DNA from: Pollutimonas sp963712655
Lineage (GTDB): Bacteria > Pseudomonadota > Gammaproteobacteria > Burkholderiales > Burkholderiaceae_B
Assembly (NCBI GenBank): GCA_963712655.1
Contig: CAVQIT010000008.1
Coordinates: forward strand, 434,001 to 498,000
Reading direction: 5' to 3'
DNA: 64,000 nt
The notes beneath the pieces were generated by a model. The model had not been told where the DNA came from. It saw only the letters and a program-made list of their open reading frames with translations, and ran no database searches. This document shows positions 16,258-25,115 of this stretch, piece by piece. How positions within the stretch are numbered: position 1 is the stretch's first letter; every line of letters begins with the position of its first letter. The position numbers and the translations under genes were made by a program.

Positions 16258-17703
16258 ATGACAGAGATCAGCACCACTTCCACCAGAGGCTTCGATGAGC
16301 TTATGGCCATCCGCGGCCATGGGCTTGCCCAGGCCGGCGAAGTCGACATACAAGGCCACGACCCCTTCCATCCCACGCCCTTTCGCGTCGGCGAAGCGGC
16401 TGCCTGCGCGCTCGGCGCCATTGGCGTGGCCGCCAACGATTTGTGGCAACAGCGCACCGGAAGGCGGCAGCAGGTAACGGTGGACCTGCGCCATGCGGCC
16501 GCCACGCTGCGCACGGTGGACTATACCCGCGCCCGCAATCCAGAGGGCAACTATGAACATGTACCTATTCCGCAGGCTATGGCGCACATGCTGAAAGTGA
16601 CGCAGCCTTGGCCTACTCGCGATGGAAAATGGTTCCTGCCTCACCTGAATCTGCCCCACCTATCGCGGCGGGTGCTTGATGTGCTTCAGTGCGAAGGCAC
16701 CCCCGAAGCTGTGCGCACCGCGGTGGGCGGCTGGAATGCGGACGAACTGGAAGAAGCCATTGCCCAGGCCCGCGCCTGCGGCGGCACCATCCGCAGCGCG
16801 GACCAATGGCTTGCGCATCCTCAAGGACAATATCTTGCATCGCGGCCAGTGGTGGAAATCACTCGTGTCGCCGATAGTGCTCCCGAGCCCCTGGCCGGCA
16901 ACGCCAGGCAGCCTCTTTCCGGCACGCGGGTGCTGGACCTTACTCGCATTCTGGCGGGTCCAGTTGCCGGCCGCAGCCTGGCCGAACACGGCGCCGACGT
17001 ACTCATGGTCACCGCCCGGAAACTGCCCCAAACCCCAGAGCATGTGCGCGACACCAGCCACGGCAAACGCAGCACCTTCCTGGATCTGTCCCAGGCCGCC
17101 GACGCAGATCGCATGCGCGCGCTGACATCCGGCGCGGACGTGTTCATCGACGGTTATCGCCCCGGTGTCTTGGCGTCGCTGGGCTTCGGAGAGAATGAAC
17201 TGCTTGGCCTGCGCCCAGGTCTGGTGCATGTTTCGGTAAGCTGCTTCGGCTCCGGCGGGCCATGGGCTGGCCGCGCCGGTTGGGAACAAGTCGCGCAAGC
17301 AGTCACGGGAGTGTGCGAAGCACAGGGCCGCCTTACCGGCATGGGCCAACCCAAACTCGTCTTCGCGCCGGTATGCGACTACACCACTGGTTATCTTGCA
17401 GCCTATGGCGCAATGCTGGCACTGGCCCGCCGCGCGCGCGAAGGCGGGAGCTATCGCGTGCATGTATCGCTGTGCGGCGCGGCCATGTTCGTGCAACGGC
17501 TGGGCTTGATCAACGAATTCGCGCAAGCGCCAGGCCAATTGACGGAAGACGAATTGCTTACGCGACACGTGACCGCATCCACGTGCTATGGAGAGCTAAA
17601 GACCCTGGGCTCCGCGCTTCATATGTCTGAAACGCCGCCGCGCTGGGCCCGGCCCACACCGACGCTGGGCGGCGACCCAGCCGCATGGCTGCCCATTTCC
17701 TAG
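16258..17703 (+). CDS. class III CoA-transferase, two-part form (481 aa)
   Basis: A 481-residue member of the CaiB/BaiF family, longer than the usual 380-410. Residues 1-205 resemble the small-domain part of a CoA-transferase (RTGRRQQVTVDLRHAAATL, then DGKWFLPHL), and residues 218-481 contain the start of a canonical unit (GTRVLDLTRILAGPVAG, DGYRPGVLASLGF) with the likely catalytic Asp374 in APVCDYTTGY. It ends soon after the catalytic domain, so the order looks circularly permuted relative to ordinary family members. Last gene of the IclR-controlled cluster. Confidence 0.88.
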   Translation: MTEISTTSTRGFDELMAIRGHGLAQAGEVDIQGHDPFHPTPFRVGEAAACALGAIGVAANDLWQQRTGRRQQVTVDLRHAAATLRTVDYTRARNPEGNYEHVPIPQAMAHMLKVTQPWPTRDGKWFLPHLNLPHLSRRVLDVLQCEGTPEAVRTAVGGWNADELEEAIAQARACGGTIRSADQWLAHPQGQYLASRPVVEITRVADSAPEPLAGNARQPLSGTRVLDLTRILAGPVAGRSLAEHGADVLMVTARKLPQTPEHVRDTSHGKRSTFLDLSQAADADRMRALTSGADVFIDGYRPGVLASLGFGENELLGLRPGLVHVSVSCFGSGGPWAGRAGWEQVAQAVTGVCEAQGRLTGMGQPKLVFAPVCDYTTGYLAAYGAMLALARRAREGGSYRVHVSLCGAAMFVQRLGLINEFAQAPGQLTEDELLTRHVTASTCYGELKTLGSALHMSETPPRWARPTPTLGGDPAAWLPIS

Positions 17704-17847
17704 AAAAACCGGCGCTTTATTGATTCCAGGGAAATTTTCCAGCCACATCCAGACTTTGCCGCGAAGCCCGGCCCGGACTTGTTACCATAGCCTCAACAGG
17801 CTGTGTAAATTTCTTGCAAGCCGAATGGCCTCTTTTGGATAAGCGCA

Positions 17848-18759
17848 ATGTTCAACGACTTCACAATCCACGATGTCCCCGTCGGCAACGGTGTAAGCAT
17901 CCGGGCGCGCGTCGCAGGACAAGGCCCGGCGCTGTTGTTGTTGCACGGCCATCCCCAAAGCCACGCCATGTGGCACCGCATCGCTCCCGCGCTGGCGCAA
18001 CGCCATACCGTTATTGCGGCCGACCTGCGCGGCTATGGCGATTCGTCCCGCGTGCCCGATAATGACAACAGCATGGCCTACTCCAAGCGCGCCATGGCCC
18101 AGGATATGGCCAGCGTCATGTCGCACTTCGGCCACGAGCGCTTTCTGGTCGGCGCCCATGATCGCGGCGCGCGCGTGGCGCATCGCCTGGCGCTTGACCA
18201 TCCCGCCCGGGTCCGCCGCCTGTTCCTGCTGGACATCGCGCCAACGCTATCGATGTACGAACGGACCTCCGAAGCCTTCGCCCGCGCCTACTGGCATTGG
18301 TTTTTCCTGATCCAGCCGGCGCCGCTGCCCGAACGATTGATCGAGGCCGACCCGGTGGCTTATCTGCACAACGTCTCGGGCCGCCGCCACGCAGGCCTGA
18401 CCGCATTCAGCCCGGAGGCGCTGGCCGAGTATGAGCGCTGCATCGCCATTCCAGGAACGGCCAGCGCCATCTGCGGCGACTATCGCGCTTCCGCGGGCAT
18501 CGATCTACAGCATGATCGCGCGAATCGCGAGGCCGGCCGGCATCTGACAATGCCGCTGCGCGTTTTGTGGGGCCGGCACGGCGCCGTCGGCCGGTGCTTC
18601 GACGTGCTTGCCCTGTGGCGCGAAGTGGCCGCGGCTGAAGTCTCCGGGCAGCCGGTCGATTGCGGCCACTATTTGGCGGAGGAACAGCCCGAAACCGTTC
18701 TGCGCGAAATGCTGGCATTTTTCCAGGAAGCCACTGACGATCGGTCGGTAGCGAAATGA
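17848..18759 (+). CDS. alpha/beta hydrolase, fluoroacetate/haloacetate dehalogenase type
   Basis: A 303-residue alpha/beta hydrolase. The nucleophile elbow is GAHDRGAR with Asp105 instead of Ser, as in haloacid dehalogenases. The residues that define fluoroacetate dehalogenase all have counterparts at a constant offset: Asp105, Arg106 and Arg109, Asp129 (LLDIAP), His150-Trp151 (YWHWFF), Tyr212 and His274 (DCGHY). The oxyanion HGHPQ motif is at 33-37. The enzyme would hydrolyse the C-halogen bond of haloacetate in the cytoplasm. It stands alone with its own 144-bp upstream gap. Confidence 0.9.
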   Translation: MFNDFTIHDVPVGNGVSIRARVAGQGPALLLLHGHPQSHAMWHRIAPALAQRHTVIAADLRGYGDSSRVPDNDNSMAYSKRAMAQDMASVMSHFGHERFLVGAHDRGARVAHRLALDHPARVRRLFLLDIAPTLSMYERTSEAFARAYWHWFFLIQPAPLPERLIEADPVAYLHNVSGRRHAGLTAFSPEALAEYERCIAIPGTASAICGDYRASAGIDLQHDRANREAGRHLTMPLRVLWGRHGAVGRCFDVLALWREVAAAEVSGQPVDCGHYLAEEQPETVLREMLAFFQEATDDRSVAK

Positions 18760-18822
18760 TATTCCTTCAATGAAATGCGGCAGTATCCATATAAGAGTCG
18801 AACTCATGCGAAAACCGGTTTG

Positions 18823-19518
18823 ATGGCCGCCCCCTTGAAAGAGCGCCTAAACTCCGAGGATGTCTTGGCACAGCATCTGCAGTCGCTGCTGCGGCTCGAT
18901 CCACGCCTGTCGAAGGTACGCGACGTTGCCGGCCCCTTTCCCCCACGCGTCAGCAAACCCGGCTTTGCCGGACTTGCCCGTATCGTTTGCGGCCAGCAAG
19001 TTTCGGTGGCCAGCGCGAATGCCATCTGGAATCGTCTGGAAATGCAGTCGGGCGGCCTTACGCCCGAGGGGTTCCTAGCCATGGGCGAAGACGGCTCGCG
19101 CACCGCCGGCCTTTCGCGCGGCAAGCACAGCACGCTCAAGGGCCTGGCTGAAGTGGTGGCCGCGGGCGGCCTTGATTTTGCCGCGCTCGAAAAGCTTTCC
19201 GCCGAGGCGGCGATCGCCGAACTTACCAGCCATAGGGGCATAGGACCGTGGACAGCGGAAATTTACCTGATGTTCTGCGCTGGCCACCCGGATATCTTTC
19301 CCGCCGGCGACCTGGCCCTGCAAAAGGCCGTGGCTGATGCCTTCGGCATCGAACCCCATCCCGACCGGCGCACGCTTGTGGCGATCGCCGCCGATTGGGC
19401 GCCATATCGCGCCACCGCCGCTCTCCTGTTCTGGCGTTTCTATGCGGCAAGACGCAATCGCGAAGGGATTCTGATCGCAACAACAAACGAACAGATCGAC
19501 CCGCCGGCTTCTGTATGA
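18823..19518 (+). CDS. alkA: DNA-3-methyladenine glycosylase II (AlkA-like)
   Basis: A 231-residue base-excision glycosylase of the HhH-GPD superfamily that removes alkylated purines. The helix-hairpin-helix is SHRGIGPWTAEIYLMF (136-151) and the catalytic Asp is Asp163 in FPAGDLALQKA. CGQQVSVASANAIW (56-69) is another family block. It lacks the N-terminal domain of E. coli AlkA, like many short homologues. The ATG at 18823 is chosen because family homology begins soon after; an in-frame ATG at 18775 would add 16 residues. Confidence 0.9.
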   Translation: MAAPLKERLNSEDVLAQHLQSLLRLDPRLSKVRDVAGPFPPRVSKPGFAGLARIVCGQQVSVASANAIWNRLEMQSGGLTPEGFLAMGEDGSRTAGLSRGKHSTLKGLAEVVAAGGLDFAALEKLSAEAAIAELTSHRGIGPWTAEIYLMFCAGHPDIFPAGDLALQKAVADAFGIEPHPDRRTLVAIAADWAPYRATAALLFWRFYAARRNREGILIATTNEQIDPPASV

Positions 19519-19691
19519 GCTGCGCGACGCTGGTGTTGCACCAGAATCGCAGATTGCCTACGAATGCCATCTGATACGGCCGTAAACGGCACAACTGAGC
19601 CTGTACGGTAGCTGCCAGACAGATTAAGCTGATGGCATCCCGGCAGTTTCCTTCATAGCGGCGCTGCGCCGCCATCAGAATCACACTTTCA

Positions 19692-20435
19692 ATGCCAGCT
19701 TCCGATTTCCTACGCAGGATTCCAAAATCCGCAGCAAACGGCCTTGCCGGCTTGGCCATCGCATGCGCCGCGCCGTATGCGACGGCCGCCGCCGAAGCAC
19801 CCGTATTGACGCCAGGCACGATGGCCGCCCGCGTCGCCGCCTGTACTATCTGCCATGGCGAACAAGGCCGCGCCGGCGCCGATGGCTACTACCCGCGCCT
19901 CGCGGGTAAACCGCAGGCCTACCTGTACCATCAGCTATTGAATTTCCGCGATAACCGGCGCCAGTACCGGCCCATGCAACACCTGCTGGAAAACCTGCCC
20001 GATGCCTATTTGCGGGACATTGCCGGCTATTTCGCCAATCAGCACGCGCCGTATCCCGCTCCCGAAAACCCCGGCGAGCCGGCGTATGTCCTGGACAAGG
20101 GCCGTACGCTGGCCATGAATGGCAACCCGGCGCGCGGTCTGCCCGCTTGCGCCGCCTGCCACGGCGCATCGCTGGGCGGCATCGCGCCCGCCATTCCCGG
20201 TCTGCTGGGCTTGTCACGCGATTACCTTACATCGCAAATCGGCGGCTGGCAAAACGGCTTGCGCCGCGCCGCCGCGCCCGACTGCATGGCGGATATCGCC
20301 AAAAAACTGACTCCCGAAGATATAACGGCGGTATCGGCCTGGCTTGCCGCGCAGCCTGTCGCTGACACCTACGCGCCCGAACCCGCAGGTTCGATAACGC
20401 TGCCCACCACCTGCGGCAGCCAGGCACAACAATGA
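19692..20435 (+). CDS. di-heme cytochrome c (c4-like)
   Basis: A 247-residue exported cytochrome with a signal-like hydrophobic segment at about 19-34 and two heme-binding motifs, CTICH (51-55) and CAACH (153-157). The layout of two similar class I domains resembles cytochrome c4. Its stop overlaps the start of the following tri-heme cytochrome (ATGA), so the two are likely made together for one periplasmic electron-transfer chain. No dehydrogenase catalytic subunit is next to them. Confidence 0.92.
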   Translation: MPASDFLRRIPKSAANGLAGLAIACAAPYATAAAEAPVLTPGTMAARVAACTICHGEQGRAGADGYYPRLAGKPQAYLYHQLLNFRDNRRQYRPMQHLLENLPDAYLRDIAGYFANQHAPYPAPENPGEPAYVLDKGRTLAMNGNPARGLPACAACHGASLGGIAPAIPGLLGLSRDYLTSQIGGWQNGLRRAAAPDCMADIAKKLTPEDITAVSAWLAAQPVADTYAPEPAGSITLPTTCGSQAQQ

Positions 20436-21730
20436 AACCGCCCCGCCACATGACACGCATCAAATATACGTTGCTGATCGCCGCAGTTGCGTGCGCCGCC
20501 GCTCTGGGAACCCTGTACTGGCAGGGCACGCGCGACGACCCATCGACAGGGCCGGCAGTCGCGGCCAGAAGCAATAGCCAGTTGGTTGAGCACGGGCGTT
20601 ACCTGGCCACAGCCGGCAATTGCATGGCATGCCACACGGCGCAAACAGGCAAGCCATACGCCGGCGGCGCGGCGGTTCCCACGCCTTTCGGCACAATATA
20701 CGGACCAAACATCACGCCCGATACGCAAACCGGCATTGGCGCCTGGAGCACCGAGGACTTCTGGCAGGCACTGCACAACGGCAAATCCCGCGATGGCAGC
20801 CTGCTGTACCCGGCGTTTCCCTTTACCGAATACACGCGCATCACCCGGGCCGATGCCGATGCGCTCTATGCATTCCTCAAGACTGTCGAGCCCGTCAAGC
20901 AGGCAAGCCGCCCTCCGGAACTGGAATTTCCCTACAATCAGCGTCCTCTCATGGCGTTCTGGCGCGCCCTGTATTTCAATCCCGGCGTCCAGGCGGCGGA
21001 CGACAAGCAATCCCTGCAATGGAACCGCGGACGCTATCTGGTCAACGGCGTGGGCCATTGCGCGGCATGCCATGCGCCTCGCAATGAGCTCGGCGCCACG
21101 CGCGCCGACGCCGGCTTGTCGGGCGGCACGATCCCGATGCTGGGATGGTATGCGCCGCCGCTCACGGGCGATACCGTCGCCGGGCTGGGTAAATGGTCCA
21201 CGCAAGATATTGCCGCCTTGCTCAAGACCGGCGTCTCGGCGCATTCCACGGCCAGCGGCCCCATGGCCGAGGTGGTGCTGGGCAGTTCACAGCACCTGAG
21301 CGACGATGATGCGCTGGCCATCGGGGTGTATCTCAAAACCCTGGATGCCGCGCCATCGTCGGCGTCCCGCGCCGGCTCCCCGCCATCGCAAACATCCCTG
21401 GACTTGGGCGGAAAGCTCTATACCCAGCATTGCGCGCAATGCCATCAGGCTTCCGGGAAAGGCAGCGACGGCGCCTGGCCCGCGCTGGCCGGCAATCCCA
21501 GCGTCAACGCGCCCTCGCCGGCCAATGCCATCCGCATGGTGCTCGACGGCGGTTTTGCACCGGCCAGCGCGGCCAATAGCCGCCCGCACGGCATGCCGCC
21601 TTTCGGCCAAATGCTGAGCGACAGCGATATAGCGCTGCTGGTGACGTATATCCGCAATAGCTGGGGCAACAAGGCCGGGGCTGTCGCGTCGCTGGATGTG
21701 AACCGCGCCCGCCAGGACGCCACGCGCTGA
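20432..21730 (+). CDS. tri-heme cytochrome c (alcohol/gluconate dehydrogenase type)
   Basis: A 432-residue membrane-anchored cytochrome with an N-terminal hydrophobic segment (13-27) and three CXXCH motifs: CMACH (64-68), CAACH (210-214) and CAQCH (334-338). Segments GPNITPDTQTGIGAWS and GRYLVNGVGHC are typical of the cytochrome subunit of membrane dehydrogenases such as alcohol, gluconate or aldehyde dehydrogenase. These normally accept electrons from a catalytic subunit encoded alongside; none is here. Translationally coupled to the c4-like gene. Confidence 0.93.
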   Translation: MKPPRHMTRIKYTLLIAAVACAAALGTLYWQGTRDDPSTGPAVAARSNSQLVEHGRYLATAGNCMACHTAQTGKPYAGGAAVPTPFGTIYGPNITPDTQTGIGAWSTEDFWQALHNGKSRDGSLLYPAFPFTEYTRITRADADALYAFLKTVEPVKQASRPPELEFPYNQRPLMAFWRALYFNPGVQAADDKQSLQWNRGRYLVNGVGHCAACHAPRNELGATRADAGLSGGTIPMLGWYAPPLTGDTVAGLGKWSTQDIAALLKTGVSAHSTASGPMAEVVLGSSQHLSDDDALAIGVYLKTLDAAPSSASRAGSPPSQTSLDLGGKLYTQHCAQCHQASGKGSDGAWPALAGNPSVNAPSPANAIRMVLDGGFAPASAANSRPHGMPPFGQMLSDSDIALLVTYIRNSWGNKAGAVASLDVNRARQDATR

Positions 21731-21802
21731 CATCTGGAACAGCGCATGGCGCCTCGGCGGCAGCGGGTGGACAGGCGCAATTCTATGGGCTTGCGCTTCG
21801 GC

Positions 21803-23227
21803 TCAAACACCCTTTGCACAATCGCCGACCAGCCCGCCCAAGGCGGCGATTGCCGCTTCGGTTCCGGCATCCCACACATGCCCATAATTTAGGCGCAAGC
21901 AATTTTCAAAGCCTCGCTTGGCTGAAAAAATAGGGCCTGGCGCAACACTTATGCCGTGGGCAAGCGCGCGTTTGTGGATTTCCAGCGCACTGACCCCACT
22001 GGGCATTTCGACCCACAGGAAATAGCCGCCGGTTGGCCGGGTCGCCCGCGTGCCCGCCGGGAAATAATGGCCGATGGCTTGCGCAAAGACTATCTGCTGG
22101 GTTTGAAGGGTATGGCGCAATTTGCGCAGATGCTTGTCGTAGCCGCCCTTTTCCAGATAGCTCGCCAGCCCAAGCTGCGTGGGTATGGGCGACGTCAATG
22201 TACTGGTCAGTTTCTGCCGCGCGACAGCGCTGGTGTATCGCCCCGGCGCCGCCCAACCGACGCGATAGCCCGGTGCCAGGCATTTTGAAAAAGACGAACA
22301 ATGCATGACTATCCCTTCGGTGTCGAAGGCTTTGGCCGGCAGCGGCCGCTTGGCGTCGAAATACAGCTCGCCGTAAACATCGTCCTCTATCAGCGGAACG
22401 TCATAACGGGTCAGCAACTCGACCAAGGCTTGCTTTTTTTCATCGGACATCAGGCTGCCCAGCGGGTTCTGGAAGTTGGTCATCAGCCAGCAAGCCTTAG
22501 GCCGGTGCCGCTCTATGGCGCGCTCGAGCGCCGCCAGTTCAATGCCTTCGCGCGGATGCGTAGGCACTTCGATCGCCTCCAACTGCCTGCGCTCCAGCGA
22601 CTGAAGCGCGGCATAGAAGGTGGGCGATTCGACCAGCACCGCGTCGCCCGGCCGGGTCACGGCGGCCAGGCACAGGTTCAAGGCCTCGAGCGCGCCGTTG
22701 GTAATGACAATGTCATCGGGATGGATAGGCAGGCCGTCCGCAAGATATCGCAGGGCAATCTGGCGGCGCAAACCGGCGTTGCCCTGAGTCAGATCATCTA
22801 CCGTGCTCCATGGGTCGAGCTTCTGCACACTTTCGGCCAAAGCACGCCCAAGCCTGGCCATGGGGAAAAACAAAGGGCTTGGAAACGCCGATCCCAACGG
22901 CACCAAACTCCGAGCCGCAGCGGATTCGAGCACATTGAATACCCGCTCGCTGATATTCACGGACACCGCTTCTTCTTGAGGTTGCGATGGCGAATCCGCT
23001 TCGGGCGCAAGCCGGCGGGCGCCATGCACCACGAAATAGCCGGAACGCTGGCGCGCGCGTATCAGCCCCTGGGCTTCCAGCATGTAGTAAGCCTGGAAGA
23101 CGGTGGAGGCGCTGACACCGCGGCTTGTCGTCATCTGCCGTATCGAGGGCAGCCGGTCTCCCGGCCGGAGCACGCCCATGCGGATGGACTCGGCAAGCTC
23201 CGCGGCCAAAGATTCATATAGTTTCAT
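21803..23227 (-). CDS. MocR-type regulator (GntR HTH fused to aminotransferase)
   Basis: A 474-residue PLP-dependent regulator of the MocR/PdxR group. Residues 1-70 form a GntR winged helix (MGVLRPGDRLPSIRQM, ASTVFQAYYMLEAQGLI); residues about 110-470 form a fold-type I aminotransferase domain with TNFQNPLG, EDDVYGEL and the PLP Lys315 in SSFSKCLAPGY. The start at 23227 overlaps the PaiB-like stop by ATGA. Proteins of this family often control PLP synthesis or amine metabolism genes. Confidence 0.93.
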   Translation of the reverse strand: MKLYESLAAELAESIRMGVLRPGDRLPSIRQMTTSRGVSASTVFQAYYMLEAQGLIRARQRSGYFVVHGARRLAPEADSPSQPQEEAVSVNISERVFNVLESAAARSLVPLGSAFPSPLFFPMARLGRALAESVQKLDPWSTVDDLTQGNAGLRRQIALRYLADGLPIHPDDIVITNGALEALNLCLAAVTRPGDAVLVESPTFYAALQSLERRQLEAIEVPTHPREGIELAALERAIERHRPKACWLMTNFQNPLGSLMSDEKKQALVELLTRYDVPLIEDDVYGELYFDAKRPLPAKAFDTEGIVMHCSSFSKCLAPGYRVGWAAPGRYTSAVARQKLTSTLTSPIPTQLGLASYLEKGGYDKHLRKLRHTLQTQQIVFAQAIGHYFPAGTRATRPTGGYFLWVEMPSGVSALEIHKRALAHGISVAPGPIFSAKRGFENCLRLNYGHVWDAGTEAAIAALGGLVGDCAKGV

Positions 23228-23862
23228 GACTTATATGATGCCGCCACCAGGCGGGATAATGCCTGCGAATTGGCATCGCCCAGTTCAAACAGACCGTTTG
23301 CCGTGCCTATCCTATCCGGCAGCGCCTCGTCCTGGCTGACTTTCCACTTGCCCACAATTTCGGTAATTGGAATTTCGATTCCCACAATGGCCCGGGCAAG
23401 CCGGTCGACGAATTCCGCGGGCGCGTCGGAAACCTTCCATGGCTGCGGCCTTGCCGCTTCGCTCTGGTTGGTCAGATCGACGATAACCTGCAGAATCCAG
23501 TCCCGATCTTGAATTACCGCGGGCGTTCCGTGGGCATGCACCACCGCGTAGTCCCATGTGGGAACCACCTTCCCATCGACTTGTTTGCCGGGATACCAGG
23601 AAGGTGTGATGTACGACGCAGGTCCCTGGAACATGACCACCGACGGCACGGCGGTCGAAAGCTGTTGCCATACCTTGTTTGCACGGGATACGTGGGCGCG
23701 CAGCGTTCCGTACTTGCCTCGGGACGTATCCAGCACGAATGGGATATGGTTGGCGATCAGGCCGGCGGGGCCGAGCGTCACCCAAGCCCCGAGAGCGTGA
23801 GCCTGTATGAGTGCGTGCAAGACGCTCAAATCGAGTTCTTCGTGATAAGAAGGGACGTACAC
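23224..23862 (-). CDS. PaiB-like FMN-binding negative transcriptional regulator
   Basis: A protein of about 212 residues in the PaiB/FMN-binding split-barrel family. It starts VYVPSYHEELDLSVLHALI and contains GLIANHIPFVL, GPASYITPSWY and VPTWDYAVVHAHG, all typical. A GTG at 23862 with GGAGA upstream is preferred because PaiB proteins begin at this YVPS segment; an in-frame ATG at 23949 would add 29 residues without homology. Coupled by ATGA to the MocR gene that follows. The real role may be flavin-dependent rather than DNA binding. Confidence 0.85.
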   Translation of the reverse strand: MYVPSYHEELDLSVLHALIQAHALGAWVTLGPAGLIANHIPFVLDTSRGKYGTLRAHVSRANKVWQQLSTAVPSVVMFQGPASYITPSWYPGKQVDGKVVPTWDYAVVHAHGTPAVIQDRDWILQVIVDLTNQSEAARPQPWKVSDAPAEFVDRLARAIVGIEIPITEIVGKWKVSQDEALPDRIGTANGLFELGDANSQALSRLVAASYKS

Positions 23863-23984
23863 GGCTTCTCCGGTCAGGACGGATCCGAAAGCCGGCGGGA
23901 TATCCCGGCTGAAACAAGATCCATCCCGAATCGACAGGACAGACAGCACCGCCCTATGCGCAGCCTAGGCCGGCGCGACCGGCG

Positions 23985-24266
23985 TCAGTCTTGACGGCTG
24001 GTGACTTCGAGCAAGTGATAGCCGAACTGGGTTTGCACCGGGCCCTGCACGACATTGACGGGTGCGCTGAACACCACGGCGTCGAATTCCGGAACCATCT
24101 GGCCACGGCCGAACGTGCCCAGATTACCGCCATCGCGGCTGGATGGGCAGCTGGAATTGTCTTTTGCGACTTGCGCGAAATCGGCGCCCCCTTCAATGGC
24201 GGCTTTGAGTTCGTTGCACTTTTCTTCAGTGGAAACCAGGATATGACGGGCAGAGGCTTGGACCAT
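23985..24266 (-). CDS. ppiC: parvulin-type peptidyl-prolyl isomerase
   Basis: A 93-residue single-domain parvulin that catalyses cis-trans isomerisation of prolyl bonds in the cytoplasm. Family marks are ARHILVSTEEKCNELK (6-21), the GGNLGTFGRGQMVPEFD block (47-63) and QTQFGYHLLEV (79-89), the last giving the active-site FGYH. The ATG at 24266 is supported by AAGGAG upstream; longer readings add a tail without homology. It is divergent from the ABM-domain gene at 24390. Confidence 0.93.
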   Translation of the reverse strand: MVQASARHILVSTEEKCNELKAAIEGGADFAQVAKDNSSCPSSRDGGNLGTFGRGQMVPEFDAVVFSAPVNVVQGPVQTQFGYHLLEVTSRQD

Positions 24267-24389
24267 GAGTATTACTCCTTCTAAATGAGTCAAAGAGAAT
24301 ACCTCAAACAGAGATTTGCCGTGTTTCCATTCGTGGCACACTATGCTCTCGAATCGGGATACCGGCCGAAAAAACTCCAGGAGAAAACG

Positions 24390-25067
24390 ATGTTTTCAGT
24401 GATTTTCGAAGTCCATCCCAAGAGCGGGCAATGGGATGCCTATCTGGGCACCGCCAAAATGCTGCGGCCCGAACTGGAGCAGATCGAAGGTTTCATCGAC
24501 AATATCCGTTACCGCAGCCTTACCCGGCCGGGATGGATTCTGTCGCTTTCGGGCTGGCGCGATGAAAAGTCCCTGGTGCGCTGGCGCGTCAAGGCCAAGC
24601 ACCACCAGGCGCAAGAGAAAGGCCGCTCTGAAATCCTGTCGGACTATCACCTGAGGGTCGGCCAATTGACGCAAGATACCAGGCTGCCCCAGGGCCATGA
24701 TTTGCACGAACAGCGGCTGGACGAAACCGAGGCCGGCGCAGGCACTACCATAACCTTGATCGACGCCAAGCGGCCGCAAGAATTTGGCGAATCGGCGGAT
24801 CTCGCCGCCTGTTCCGCACTTCTGGGCCTCGATCTCCACGCGGATGGCTTGATTTCCTGGGATGTGTTCGACGCCGTCCTGACCCCAGGCGATCTCATGC
24901 TGATGCTTTCATGGCGCGACCAGGTTGCCGCCCAGGCCTTCGAAACCACAGTCAAGTTGCCGGACGATGCCCGGCTGCGCCGGGTGCGCGTGGTGCGCGA
25001 CTATGGCATGTTCGACCGGCGCGAAGCGCCGCAATACTATCCCGAGGCGGCTCGATTATCTATATAA
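24390..25067 (+). CDS. antibiotic biosynthesis monooxygenase (ABM) domain protein
   Basis: A 226-residue protein with a dimeric ferredoxin-like ABM domain at residues 1-100 (MFSVIFEVHPKSGQWDAYL, then EQIEGFIDNIRYRSL and SGWRDEKSLVRWR). Residues 125-226 look like a degenerate second copy (LMLSWRDQVAAQAFE). Small ABM proteins act as cofactor-free monooxygenases, heme oxygenases or stress proteins; the chemistry cannot be decided here. CAGGAG before the ATG at 24390 fixes the start. Convergent with ogt. Confidence 0.8.
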   Translation: MFSVIFEVHPKSGQWDAYLGTAKMLRPELEQIEGFIDNIRYRSLTRPGWILSLSGWRDEKSLVRWRVKAKHHQAQEKGRSEILSDYHLRVGQLTQDTRLPQGHDLHEQRLDETEAGAGTTITLIDAKRPQEFGESADLAACSALLGLDLHADGLISWDVFDAVLTPGDLMLMLSWRDQVAAQAFETTVKLPDDARLRRVRVVRDYGMFDRREAPQYYPEAARLSI

Positions 25068-25115
25068 GCGTCGCCGCCGGCGAACTGACGCGGCGGCTCC
25101 ATGAGCCGTGATCGG

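Noticed and set aside
22301..23221. 306-codon plus-strand frame opposite the MocR gene
   Set aside because: The minus strand encodes a full GntR-aminotransferase protein; the opposite frame shows only low-complexity composition.
25073..25097. GCCGCC/GGCGGC hairpin between the ABM gene and ogt as a bidirectional terminator
   Set aside because: The stem is six base pairs with a long loop and no T-run on either strand, so it is too weak to call.
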